This document shows, piece by piece, positions 1 through 6,278 of a stretch of 6,358 bases of DNA. Under the pieces are notes generated by a model, which saw only the letters and a program-made list of their open reading frames with translations, had not been told where the DNA came from and did not search any database. This stretch comes from DASSHC01 sp035693105 (GTDB taxonomy: Bacteria > Chloroflexota > Chloroflexia > Thermomicrobiales > Thermomicrobiaceae). How positions within the stretch are numbered: the first letter of the stretch is position 1; every line of letters begins with the position of its first letter. Made by a program: the position numbers and the translations under genes. The stretch lies in the NCBI GenBank assembly GCA_035693105.1, contig DASSHC010000037.1:1-6358 (forward strand), written 5' to 3'.

Positions 1-578
1 TCTCGCACTCGGCTGGGCCCGAGCCGACCGCGAGTGAGCTGGGCGTGGCCTTCTGGAACCGCCTGAGCGCCTGGTGCGCCGCGCGCAACGGCGGGAACGC
101 GCAAGGCTTCGAGACGGTCGACGCCACCCTCAACCAGATCAACACCGGCTCCGACGGCCTCCGAGCCACCTGCGAGCTGCGCGCTGGTCTGCGCCTGCCG
201 CCCTCGCTCTCACCCGAGGAGGCGGCCGCCGCGCTGGAGGCGCTGGCGGAGGACGGTGAGCTGGCGCTCGCGATCAACGCGCCGGCCTTCCGCGGCGACA
301 AGCGCTCGCCGCTGGTGGCGGCATTCCTGGCCGCGATCCGGGCCGTGGGGGGCAGCCCGAAGCTCAAGCTCAAGACCGGCACTTCGGACATGAACCTGGT
401 CGGCCCCGCCTGGGGCTGCCCGATCGTGGCCTACGGACCGGGCGACTCCCGGCTGGATCACCAGCCGAATGAACACGTGCCGCTGGCGGACCTGGAGCAC
501 GGCGTGGCGGTGCTCAGCGCCGCCATCGAGCGCATCGCGGGGCACATCGCGAATGGACGCTGGGGAGGGAACGCGTGA
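1..578 (+). CDS. lysK: LysW-gamma-lysine/ornithine carboxypeptidase LysK, 3' part
   Basis: This M20-family zinc peptidase catalyses the last step of the LysW pathway, cutting the bond between the LysW C-terminal glutamate and the finished lysine (or ornithine). The reading frame is open to the window edge, with the first full codon at base 3, so the 5' part is missing. About 191 codons remain of a family usually around 350-400. The fragment begins with SHSAGPEP, which matches the start of the dimerisation (lid) domain of LysK-type enzymes. It then has KTGTSDMN (bases 372-395) and YGPGDSRLDHQPNEH (432-476) in the C-terminal catalytic part; the last His is the expected zinc ligand. The GTG at 45 is an internal valine, because homologous sequence continues upstream of it. 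The metal-binding HxD motif and the catalytic Glu lie outside the window. The stop overlaps the lysX start by 4 nt, which ties it to the lys cluster. ArgE/DapE-type deacylases are the alternative, but the motifs and neighbours favour LysK. Confidence 0.87.
   Translation, partial: SHSAGPEPTASELGVAFWNRLSAWCAARNGGNAQGFETVDATLNQINTGSDGLRATCELRAGLRLPPSLSPEEAAAALEALAEDGELALAINAPAFRGDKRSPLVAAFLAAIRAVGGSPKLKLKTGTSDMNLVGPAWGCPIVAYGPGDSRLDHQPNEHVPLADLEHGVAVLSAAIERIAGHIANGRWGGNA
562..570 (+). promoter_or_regulatory. Ribosome-binding site of lysX
   Basis: GGAGG at 564-568, within a purine-rich run, sits 6 nt before the GTG at 575. This spacing decides the GTG as the lysX start even though it lies inside the last codons of lysK. 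The coding end of lysK therefore doubles as the Shine-Dalgarno sequence of lysX, an arrangement that suits translational coupling. Confidence 0.8.
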
Positions 579-1540
579 ACGACGATCCGCGCATCGGCGT
601 GCTGATGTCGCACGTCCGGGCAGAGGAGAAACAGCTCCTGGCGGCCTTCGCCAAGCGTGGCGCCGAACCGGTGCGCCTGCTCGACCGCCACCTGGCCTTC
701 GAGCTGACCGCCCCCGACCAGCCCCAGCTTGGGCCGCTCGATATCGTGCTCGACCGCGCCATGGCCCACGGGCGCGCGGCGGTCGCCCTGCAGTGCTTCG
801 ACGCGCTCGGCGTGCGCTGCATCAACAGCTCGACCGCCTCCGGCATCGCCGACGACAAGGTCGCCACCACCCTGACCCTGTCGCTGGCCGGGGTGCCGAA
901 TATCCGCACCTACGCCGCCTTCGACGTCGAGTCCGCGCTGCGCGTGCTCGACGAGCGGGTCGGCTACCCGGCCGTGATCAAGCCGATCACCGGCTCCTGG
1001 GGCCGGCTGCTGGCCAAGGTCAACACGCCCGAGGCGGCGCGCGCGGTGCTGGAGCACAAGAAGGCGCTTGGCTCCTTCCACCACGGCGTCTTCTACATCC
1101 AGGAGTACGTCGAGAAGCCGGGGCGCGACCTGCGCATCTTCGTCATCGACGGCCAGGTGATCGCCGGCTCCTACCGCACCGCCGAGCACTGGGTCACCAA
1201 CGTGGCGCGCGGCGCCGTCTCGCGCCCCTGCCCGATCACGCCGGAGATCGAGGAGCTGGCGGTGCGCGCCACCGGCGCGCTCGGCCTGGAACTGGCCGGC
1301 GTCGATCTGGTCGAGAGCCCGGACGGCCTGCAGGTGATCGAGGTCAACACCGGGGTCGAGTTCAAAGGGCTGATCCGCACCACCGACATCGACATCCCCG
1401 GCGTGATCGCGGACTACGTGGTGCGGTCCGCGCGGCAGGAGCGCGCCTCGCGCGGCGAGCTGGTCGGCGCGCTAAACGGCAATCGGCCCACCCAACGCCA
1501 GGTGCTCGGACAGGACGGCGTCGTGCCGCACGACGACTAG
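575..1540 (+). CDS. lysX: LysW-alpha-aminoadipate/glutamate ligase LysX (RimK-like ATP-grasp)
   Basis: This ATP-grasp ligase joins the alpha-amino group of 2-aminoadipate (LysX) and/or glutamate (ArgX) to the C-terminal glutamate of LysW, protecting the amino group for the later steps. The 321-residue product shows the RimK/LysX layout. An N-terminal pre-ATP-grasp domain runs to about residue 90. A DKVATT segment follows at 94-99. The ATP-binding strand and loop VIKPITGSWGRLLAKV is at 134-149, GRDLRIFVIDG at 183-193, and the metal and substrate region EVNTGVEFKGL at 256-266, where Glu256 and Asn258 are the likely magnesium ligands. The start is GTG with a well-placed GGAGG, overlapping lysK by 4 nt. 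Characterised LysX proteins are about 280 residues; here about 35 residues of polar tail follow the last conserved segment (DIPGVIADYV, 273-282). LysW, its protein partner, is not encoded in the window. Whether aminoadipate, glutamate or both is the substrate cannot be read from the sequence by eye. Confidence 0.92.
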   Translation: MNDDPRIGVLMSHVRAEEKQLLAAFAKRGAEPVRLLDRHLAFELTAPDQPQLGPLDIVLDRAMAHGRAAVALQCFDALGVRCINSSTASGIADDKVATTLTLSLAGVPNIRTYAAFDVESALRVLDERVGYPAVIKPITGSWGRLLAKVNTPEAARAVLEHKKALGSFHHGVFYIQEYVEKPGRDLRIFVIDGQVIAGSYRTAEHWVTNVARGAVSRPCPITPEIEELAVRATGALGLELAGVDLVESPDGLQVIEVNTGVEFKGLIRTTDIDIPGVIADYVVRSARQERASRGELVGALNGNRPTQRQVLGQDGVVPHDD

Positions 1541-1584
1541 CCGGGGCGGCGACCTCGCCCTCCCCCGTCAGCCTGAGCCGCCCC

Positions 1585-1688
1585 CTCTGTCATCCTGAGC
1601 CGCAGCGAAGGATCTCTCTGAATCGTGGAGCAAGAGTGGCGCTGCAAGGCAGAGGAGATCCTTCGGCTGCGGCCTCAGGATGACAGAG
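1585..1688. repeat. 104-bp imperfect inverted repeat with self-folding arms
   Basis: The left arm (1585-1619) and right arm (1651-1688) are near-perfect reverse complements, starting with 15 identical bases (CTCTGTCATCCTGAG on the respective strands). A 31-bp spacer separates them. Each arm can also fold alone. In the left arm ATCCT-GA-GC (1592-1600) pairs with GC-GA-AGGAT (1605-1613) around a CGCA loop, leaving a tandem G.A mismatch in the stem. The right arm, read on the minus strand, has the same hairpin with one extra G-C pair. No open frame of convincing coding quality spans it, and no flanking target duplication is visible. The motif resembles dispersed CATCCTGAG...AAGGATCT palindromes that I recall from many bacterial genomes and MAGs; its mobility mechanism is unknown to me. 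It fills most of the 214-bp lysX-lysY gap, so it may act as a transcription pause, a partial terminator or an mRNA stabiliser. No U-tract follows, so it is not a standard intrinsic terminator. Confidence 0.85.
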
Positions 1689-1754
1689 TGGCAACGGCGG
1701 CGTTCGACTCGACGCACAAATACTCGAACACGCGAATAGGAGAAGACGGATCCA

Positions 1755-2804
1755 ATGACACTCGACGTTGCCATCCTGGGCGGCTCCGGCTACGCCGGGG
1801 GTGAGTTGCTGCGGCTGCTGCTCGGGCACCCCGAGGTCAACGTGACCCAGGTGACCTCGCGCGGCCGCGCCGGCAAGTTCGTCCACACCGTCCACCCCAA
1901 CCTGCGCAAGCGCACCCAGCTCAAGTTCATCCCGCCCGAGAAGCTGGTGCCGGCCGACATCCTCTTCGCGGCGCTGCCGCACGGCGTCACCGCGCCCCAG
2001 GTCGAGACGCTGACCGAGCTGGCCCCGCTCGTGATCGACCTCAGCGCCGACTTCCGCCTACGCGACCCCGCCGCCTACCAGACCTGGTACGGCTGGGAGC
2101 ATCCCAGGGCCGAGCTGATCGACGGCACGGTGTACGGCATGCCCGAGCTGCATCGAGACGAGATCGCGCACGCGCGCTACATCGCCAGCCCCGGCTGCAC
2201 CGCCACCGCCGCCATCCTCGGCCTGGCGCCGCTGCTGCGCGCCGGGGTGGTCGATCCGGCCATGCCGCTGGTGATCGACGCCAAGTCCGGCTCCTCTGGC
2301 GCCGGGGCCGAGGTCGGCCTCTCCAGCCACCATCCGGAGCGCAGCGGCGTCATTCGCCCCTTCAAGCCGACCGGCCACCGTCACAGCGCCGAGATCATCC
2401 AGGAGCTAACCGTCGAGGGCTGCGCGCCGAACATCGCCTTCGGTGTCACCAGCGTCGAGGCGGTGCGCGGTATCCTGGCCACCGCGACCGTCTTCCTGCG
2501 GGCGCCGCTGGCCGACCGCGATCTCTGGCAGATCTACCGCGGCGCCTATGGCAACGAGCCCTTCATCCGGCTGGTGAAAGAGGCCAGCGGTATCCACCGC
2601 TTCCCCGAGCCGAAGATCCTCTCGGGCACCAACTACTGCGACATCGGCTGGGAGCTGGCGGCGGACGGCCAGCGCGTGGTGGTGCTGTCCGCGATCGACA
2701 ACCTGATGAAGGGCGCGGCCGGGCAGGCGGTGCAGGCGATGAACATCCGCTGCGGCTTCGACGAGACCACCGGACTCGATTTCGCCGGCCTGCACCCGAG
2801 CTAA
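1755..2804 (+). CDS. lysY: LysW-aminoadipate/glutamate semialdehyde dehydrogenase LysY
   Basis: This NADPH-dependent reductase converts the LysW-bound 6-phospho-aminoadipate (or 5-phosphoglutamate) made by LysZ into the semialdehyde. It is a paralogue of ArgC (N-acetyl-gamma-glutamyl-phosphate reductase), and databases may label it argC. At 349 residues it has the normal family length. The Rossmann NADP-binding loop GGSGYAGGE is at residues 9-17. The catalytic cysteine is Cys148 in SPGCTATA (145-152). KSGSSGAGAE is at 177-186, the KPTGHRHSAEI segment with the likely catalytic histidine (His208 or His210) at 204-214, and the C-terminal AIDNLMKGAAGQAVQ at 313-327. Assignment to LysY over ArgC rests mainly on its place between lysX and lysZ. 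The ATG start is preceded by AGGAG at 1738-1742, with a rather long 12-nt spacing. The 214 bp upstream hold the inverted repeat and a short, less GC-rich leader; I see no convincing promoter there. Confidence 0.93.
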   Translation: MTLDVAILGGSGYAGGELLRLLLGHPEVNVTQVTSRGRAGKFVHTVHPNLRKRTQLKFIPPEKLVPADILFAALPHGVTAPQVETLTELAPLVIDLSADFRLRDPAAYQTWYGWEHPRAELIDGTVYGMPELHRDEIAHARYIASPGCTATAAILGLAPLLRAGVVDPAMPLVIDAKSGSSGAGAEVGLSSHHPERSGVIRPFKPTGHRHSAEIIQELTVEGCAPNIAFGVTSVEAVRGILATATVFLRAPLADRDLWQIYRGAYGNEPFIRLVKEASGIHRFPEPKILSGTNYCDIGWELAADGQRVVVLSAIDNLMKGAAGQAVQAMNIRCGFDETTGLDFAGLHPS

Positions 2805-2839
2805 TTGGGGTCATTCGCGCGGAGGGAGGAGGCCATCGG

Positions 2840-3544
2840 ATGAAGCGGCTCTTGATTTTCCTGGCAAGCCTGGTTGCCGTGGTCGTCGCGCTCGGTGCCG
2901 TATGGCGGCGCGCCGCGGAGCGCTGGAATGTGCCCTGCGCGTCCTGGCTGAGCTGGTTTTTGCACGTTCCCTATATTCCGAGCATCTGGGGCAGCGCGGC
3001 CATCCTCGAGCACGCCGGTATCCAGCCAGGGATGCGGGTGCTGGATGTCGGAACTGGGCCGGGGCGCGTCGCCATCCCCGCGGCGCGGCGCGTCGGGCCC
3101 GAGGGCGACGTGGTCGCATTCGATATTCAGCCGGGTATGCTGCGGCAGCTCGAGGAGCGCATGGCCCAGCAGGGTGTGCGCAATATCCAGCCACGGCGCG
3201 GCAACATCGGCGAGCAGAGCGTCGAACCCGACACCTTCGACCGCGTGCTGTTGAACACCGTGCTGGGCGAGATCGTGCATCGTGAAGCGGCGCTGCGCAC
3301 TATCTACGGCGCGTTGAAACCGGGCGGCATTCTCTCGGTCACCGAAGTCCTTCCCGATCCACACTATCTGCGGGCGAGCACGGTGACCGCGCTCGCGCAG
3401 GCGGCCGGCTTCCGCGTGCAGCAGCGCTGGGGGAATGCCATCGCATTCACCGTGAACCTGGAGAAGCCGGCCCACGACGCCGAGTCGGCGTCGCCGGAGC
3501 TGAACACACGCCGGCCCAACACCATCAGTGGCGCCGGTGCCTAG
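2840..3544 (+). CDS. Membrane-anchored class I SAM-dependent methyltransferase, substrate unknown
   Basis: This 234-residue protein begins with one hydrophobic segment (about residues 4-21, after Lys2-Arg3 and before RRAAER), which predicts a single N-terminal anchor with the catalytic domain in the cytoplasm. The remainder is a Rossmann-fold methyltransferase. Motif I is VLDVGTGPGRVA at 68-79, the acidic residue ending strand 2 is Asp95 (VVAFD), a motif IV-like segment DRVLLNTVLGEI is at 134-145, and LKPGGILSVTEV is at 159-170. The C-terminal ~30 residues are low-complexity and polar. The start is supported by GGAGGAGG at 2825-2832, 7 nt before the ATG. It sits 35 nt after lysY, and its stop overlaps the lysZ ribosome-binding site, so it is probably co-transcribed with the lys genes. 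Its substrate cannot be deduced; no methylation step is known in the LysW pathway. Third-position GC looks lower than in its neighbours (for example around 2850-2880 and 2955-2990), which would fit later insertion into the operon. Confidence 0.88.
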   Translation: MKRLLIFLASLVAVVVALGAVWRRAAERWNVPCASWLSWFLHVPYIPSIWGSAAILEHAGIQPGMRVLDVGTGPGRVAIPAARRVGPEGDVVAFDIQPGMLRQLEERMAQQGVRNIQPRRGNIGEQSVEPDTFDRVLLNTVLGEIVHREAALRTIYGALKPGGILSVTEVLPDPHYLRASTVTALAQAAGFRVQQRWGNAIAFTVNLEKPAHDAESASPELNTRRPNTISGAGA

Positions 3545-3549
3545 GAGGT
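3543..3549 (+). promoter_or_regulatory. Ribosome-binding site of lysZ, overlapping the upstream stop codon
   Basis: A full-consensus AGGAGGT overlaps the TAG stop of the methyltransferase gene (3542-3544) by two bases and lies 10 nt before the lysZ ATG. A ribosome terminating on the methyltransferase would occupy the lysZ initiation site, so translation of the two genes is probably coupled. Confidence 0.8.
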
Positions 3550-3559
3550 CAACCAAACC

Positions 3560-4392
3560 ATGCTCGTCGTGAAGCTCGGCGGGAGCGCCGGGATCGATCC
3601 CGCACCCACCCTCGACGATCTGGCCGCCATCGCCGGCCGGGAGCCGGTCGTCTTCATCCACGGGGCCAACGCCCGCATGGACGAGGTCAGCCGCCGGCTG
3701 GGGCTGGAGCCGAAGCAGGTCCGCTCGACCTCGGGCCAGGTCAGCCGCTACACCGACGCCGCCACCATGGACGTGATGCTGGCCGTCTACGCCGGTGAAG
3801 TCAACAAGCGGCTGGTCGAAGCCTTGCAGGCGCGCGGTGTCAACGCGGTCGGGCTGAGCGCGCTCGACGGCCGCATCGCCAGCGGGCGGCGCAAGGACAC
3901 GCTGCGCTACGTCGAGGAGGGCAAGACCAAGGTGCTGCGCGGCGACTTCGCCGGTAGCATCGAGCGGATCGACACCCGGCTGCTCGACCTGCTGCTGGCC
4001 AACGGCTACCTGCCGGTGCTGACGCCGCCCGCGCTCAGCCACGAGGGTGAGGCGATCAACGTCGACGGCGACAAGCTGGCGCTGCGGCTGGCCGAGGCGC
4101 TGCACGCCGACGCGCTGGTGATCCTCTCCAACACCGCCGGGCTCTTGGCGGACCTCAACGACCCCGGCTCGCTGGTGCGGGAGATCGACACCGCCGACCC
4201 AGCCAGCGTGGCGGCGGCGATGGAAGCCGCCGGGGGACGAATGAAAAAGAAGGTGCGGGCCGGTGTCGACGCGGTCGCGGCCGGGATCGGCCGGGTCGTC
4301 TTCGCCGACGCCCGCGTCGGAGCCCCGATCGGTGCGGCGCTGGCCGGCGCCGGCACAGTCGTCCGCGCTGGCGTGCCGATAGGAGCGAGCGA

Positions 4393-4396
<4 letters not shown>
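3560..4396 (+). CDS. lysZ: LysW-aminoadipate/glutamate kinase LysZ
   Basis: This amino-acid kinase phosphorylates the side-chain carboxylate of LysW-bound aminoadipate (or glutamate), making the acyl phosphate that LysY reduces. The 278-residue protein has the ArgB/LysZ fold. KLGGS at residues 5-9 binds phosphate, the HGANARMDEV loop is at 34-43, SRYTD at 62-66, and GLSALDGR at 98-105. The segment GRRKDTLRYVEEGKTKVLRG runs from 109 to 128. LPVLTPPALS at 151-160, AINVDGDKLALRLAEAL at 165-181 and GGRMKKKVRA at 225-234 complete the nucleotide-binding half. The GRRK...YVEEGK...RGD and LPVLTPPALS segments closely resemble remembered Thermus LysZ and differ from classical ArgB. Most relatives have a second glycine in the HGG loop; here it is HGA. 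The start has a strong AGGAGGT site. The end overlaps lysJ by 4 nt. It may be annotated argB in databases. Confidence 0.93.
4381..4385 (+). promoter_or_regulatory. Ribosome-binding site of lysJ
   Basis: AGGAG ends 7 nt before the GTG at 4393, inside the last codons of lysZ. It supports the GTG start and the 4-nt lysZ/lysJ overlap, matching the arrangement at the lysK/lysX junction. Confidence 0.7.
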
Positions 4397-5562
<1,166 letters not shown>

Positions 5563-5583
5563 CGTCCCGCGCCACGGTGATGC

Positions 5584-5715
5584 GGTAGGGGCAGGCCCCC
5601 GTGCCTGCCCTCGTCGCCCTGGCATCGGACCATCACGCCCGCCACCCCACGCGGCCTTTTCCCCCGTTGCCGCGCCGTAGGGCAGCAAGGGCGGCCACGG
5701 GGGGCCGCCCCTACC
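5584..5715. repeat. Pair of inverted REP-like hairpins (BIME-type element)
   Basis: Two 27-base units in opposite orientation (5584-5610 on +, 5689-5715 on -) flank a 78-bp spacer. Each begins GGTAG and then forms an 8-bp hairpin: GGGCAGGC/GCCTGCCC in the left unit and, read on the minus strand, GGGCGGCC/GGCCGCCC in the right unit. The loop is the same in both, CCCCGT. The units match at 23 of 27 positions, and the four differences make up two compensatory base-pair changes. A GTAG tetranucleotide directly 5' of a GC-rich palindrome is the hallmark of REP sequences mobilised by RAYT (Y1 HUH) transposases; applying that model to this bacterium is inference. The spacer contains a weaker 6-bp stem (5650-5655 with 5669-5674) and a further GTAGGGCAG fragment at 5677-5685. 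Lying just after the lysJ stop, the hairpins may protect the 3' end of the lys mRNA or slow polymerase. No U-tract follows either hairpin. Confidence 0.85.
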
Positions 5716-5740
5716 ATCGAGCATCCGCGCCTTAACGTCC

Positions 5741-5757
5741 ACGTCACTACTTGACGT
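5741..5757. promoter_or_regulatory. Candidate operator dyad, probably for the MerR regulator
   Basis: ACGTCA (5741-5746) and TGACGT (5752-5757) form a perfect 6-bp inverted repeat with a 5-bp spacer, and the right half overlaps the -35 hexamer of the promoter below. An additional ACGTCC at 5735-5740 directly abuts the left half. A dyad overlapping a -35 upstream of a regulator gene suggests autoregulation, most simply repression. Binding by this MerR protein is an inference from proximity. Confidence 0.5.
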
Positions 5758-5779
5758 CCGCGGAAGGTCGCGGCATACT
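5751..5779 (+). promoter_or_regulatory. Sigma70-type promoter of the merR-transporter unit
   Basis: TTGACG (5751-5756, 5 of 6 to consensus) is separated by exactly 17 bp from CATACT (5774-5779, 4 of 6). Transcription would be expected to start about 7 nt beyond the -10, at roughly 5786-5787, which is the A of the ATG assigned to the regulator gene. The mRNA would then be leaderless. The 17-bp spacing differs from the 19-20-bp spacers of classical MerR-activated promoters, so twist-type activation of this promoter is unlikely. Confidence 0.6.
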
Positions 5780-5786
5780 TCCTCGC

Positions 5787-6278
5787 ATGGCGATGCACAC
5801 CGGCACCCCCGACACCGAAGACGTGCCCACTGGCGACGAACTGCGCCCGATCGGCGCCGTGGCCCAGGAGCTGGATCTGACGCCGCGCGCCATCCGCTAC
5901 TACGAAGAGCTGGGCCTCTTGCGCCCGGCGGTGCGCGTCAAGGGCGCCAACCGGCTGTATGACGCCGGCGACGTCGAGCGCCTGCGCCGCATCAAGCAAC
6001 TGCGCGAGGTCGTCGGCTTCTCGTTGGCCGAGATCGCCGATTTGCTCGACACCGAGGACATGCGCGCCCAGCTCACGAGCGAGTTTCAGGGCGCCACCGA
6101 GCGATACGTGCGCGCCCGCGTGATCCGCGACGCCATCGCGCTGGCCGAAAAGCGGCTGCGCCTCATCGAGGGCAAGCTGTCGCAACTCGCGGAGATGCGC
6201 GACGCCGAGCGCGAGCGGCTCACCAAACTGGCCGTCAGGCTTGAGCAGGAGGAAGACGACGACGATGGCGAGACCTAA
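5787..6278 (+). CDS. MerR-family transcriptional regulator
   Basis: This 163-residue DNA-binding regulator has the N-terminal MerR winged helix-turn-helix. LRPIGAVAQELDLTPRAIRYYEELGLL is split over residues 19-45 and contains the family's RxIRYYE signature. The wing ends in ANRLYDAGDVERLRRIKQLR at 54-73, followed by GFSLAEIADLL at 77-87. A long, highly charged helix (about 110-157) should form the dimerising antiparallel coiled coil. The protein has no cysteine, so mercury-, zinc/copper- or SoxR-type redox sensing through thiols is excluded, and there is no obvious ligand-binding domain. The C-terminus is very acidic (EEDDDDGE). A TTG at 5751 would add 12 residues, but it coincides with the -35 hexamer and is unlikely. 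The ATG at 5787 has no Shine-Dalgarno and lies where the transcript should begin; the ATG at 5793 is another option. It overlaps the downstream transporter gene and probably controls it and itself. Confidence 0.9.
   Translation: MAMHTGTPDTEDVPTGDELRPIGAVAQELDLTPRAIRYYEELGLLRPAVRVKGANRLYDAGDVERLRRIKQLREVVGFSLAEIADLLDTEDMRAQLTSEFQGATERYVRARVIRDAIALAEKRLRLIEGKLSQLAEMRDAERERLTKLAVRLEQEEDDDDGET
6246..6255 (+). promoter_or_regulatory. Ribosome-binding site of the transporter gene, inside merR
   Basis: CAGGAGGAAG carries a strong AGGAGG (6247-6252) 12 nt before the ATG at 6265. It encodes part of the acidic C-terminal tail of the regulator (Gln-Glu-Glu), so the same bases serve as codons and as the initiation signal. 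Confidence 0.75.

Noticed and set aside
45..47. GTG as the start of a complete short gene
   Set aside because: The frame is open to the window edge, and the upstream residues SHSAGPEP belong to the LysK family, so the GTG is an internal codon of a truncated gene.
469..1683. A 404-codon + strand frame overlapping lysK and lysX
   Set aside because: It is a frame-shifted reading of lysX and then of the inverted repeat. The product is Arg/Ala/Gly-rich without domain structure.
1585..1688. Insertion sequence remnant or CRISPR unit
   Set aside because: There is no transposase coding, no flanking duplication and no regularly spaced direct repeats; it is a single non-coding inverted repeat.
1689..1754. 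Promoter for lysY in the less GC-rich leader
   Set aside because: Possible hexamers (TTCGAC at 1703-1708, AATACT at 1719-1724) are only 10 bp apart, and no correctly spaced pair was found.
2801..4105. A 434-codon open frame on the minus strand opposite the methyltransferase and lysZ
   Set aside because: Same kind of GC-rich shadow. It crosses two genes and their intergenic ribosome-binding site and has no family motif.
5588..5609. Intrinsic terminator after lysJ
   Set aside because: The hairpin is strong and well placed but no T-rich tract follows. The nearest T run (5657-5660) is short and follows no adjacent strong stem. It is better explained as a REP hairpin.
5751..5753. TTG as the start of the MerR gene
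   Set aside because: It coincides with a near-consensus -35 hexamer, lacks a ribosome-binding site, and the added residues are not part of the MerR fold.
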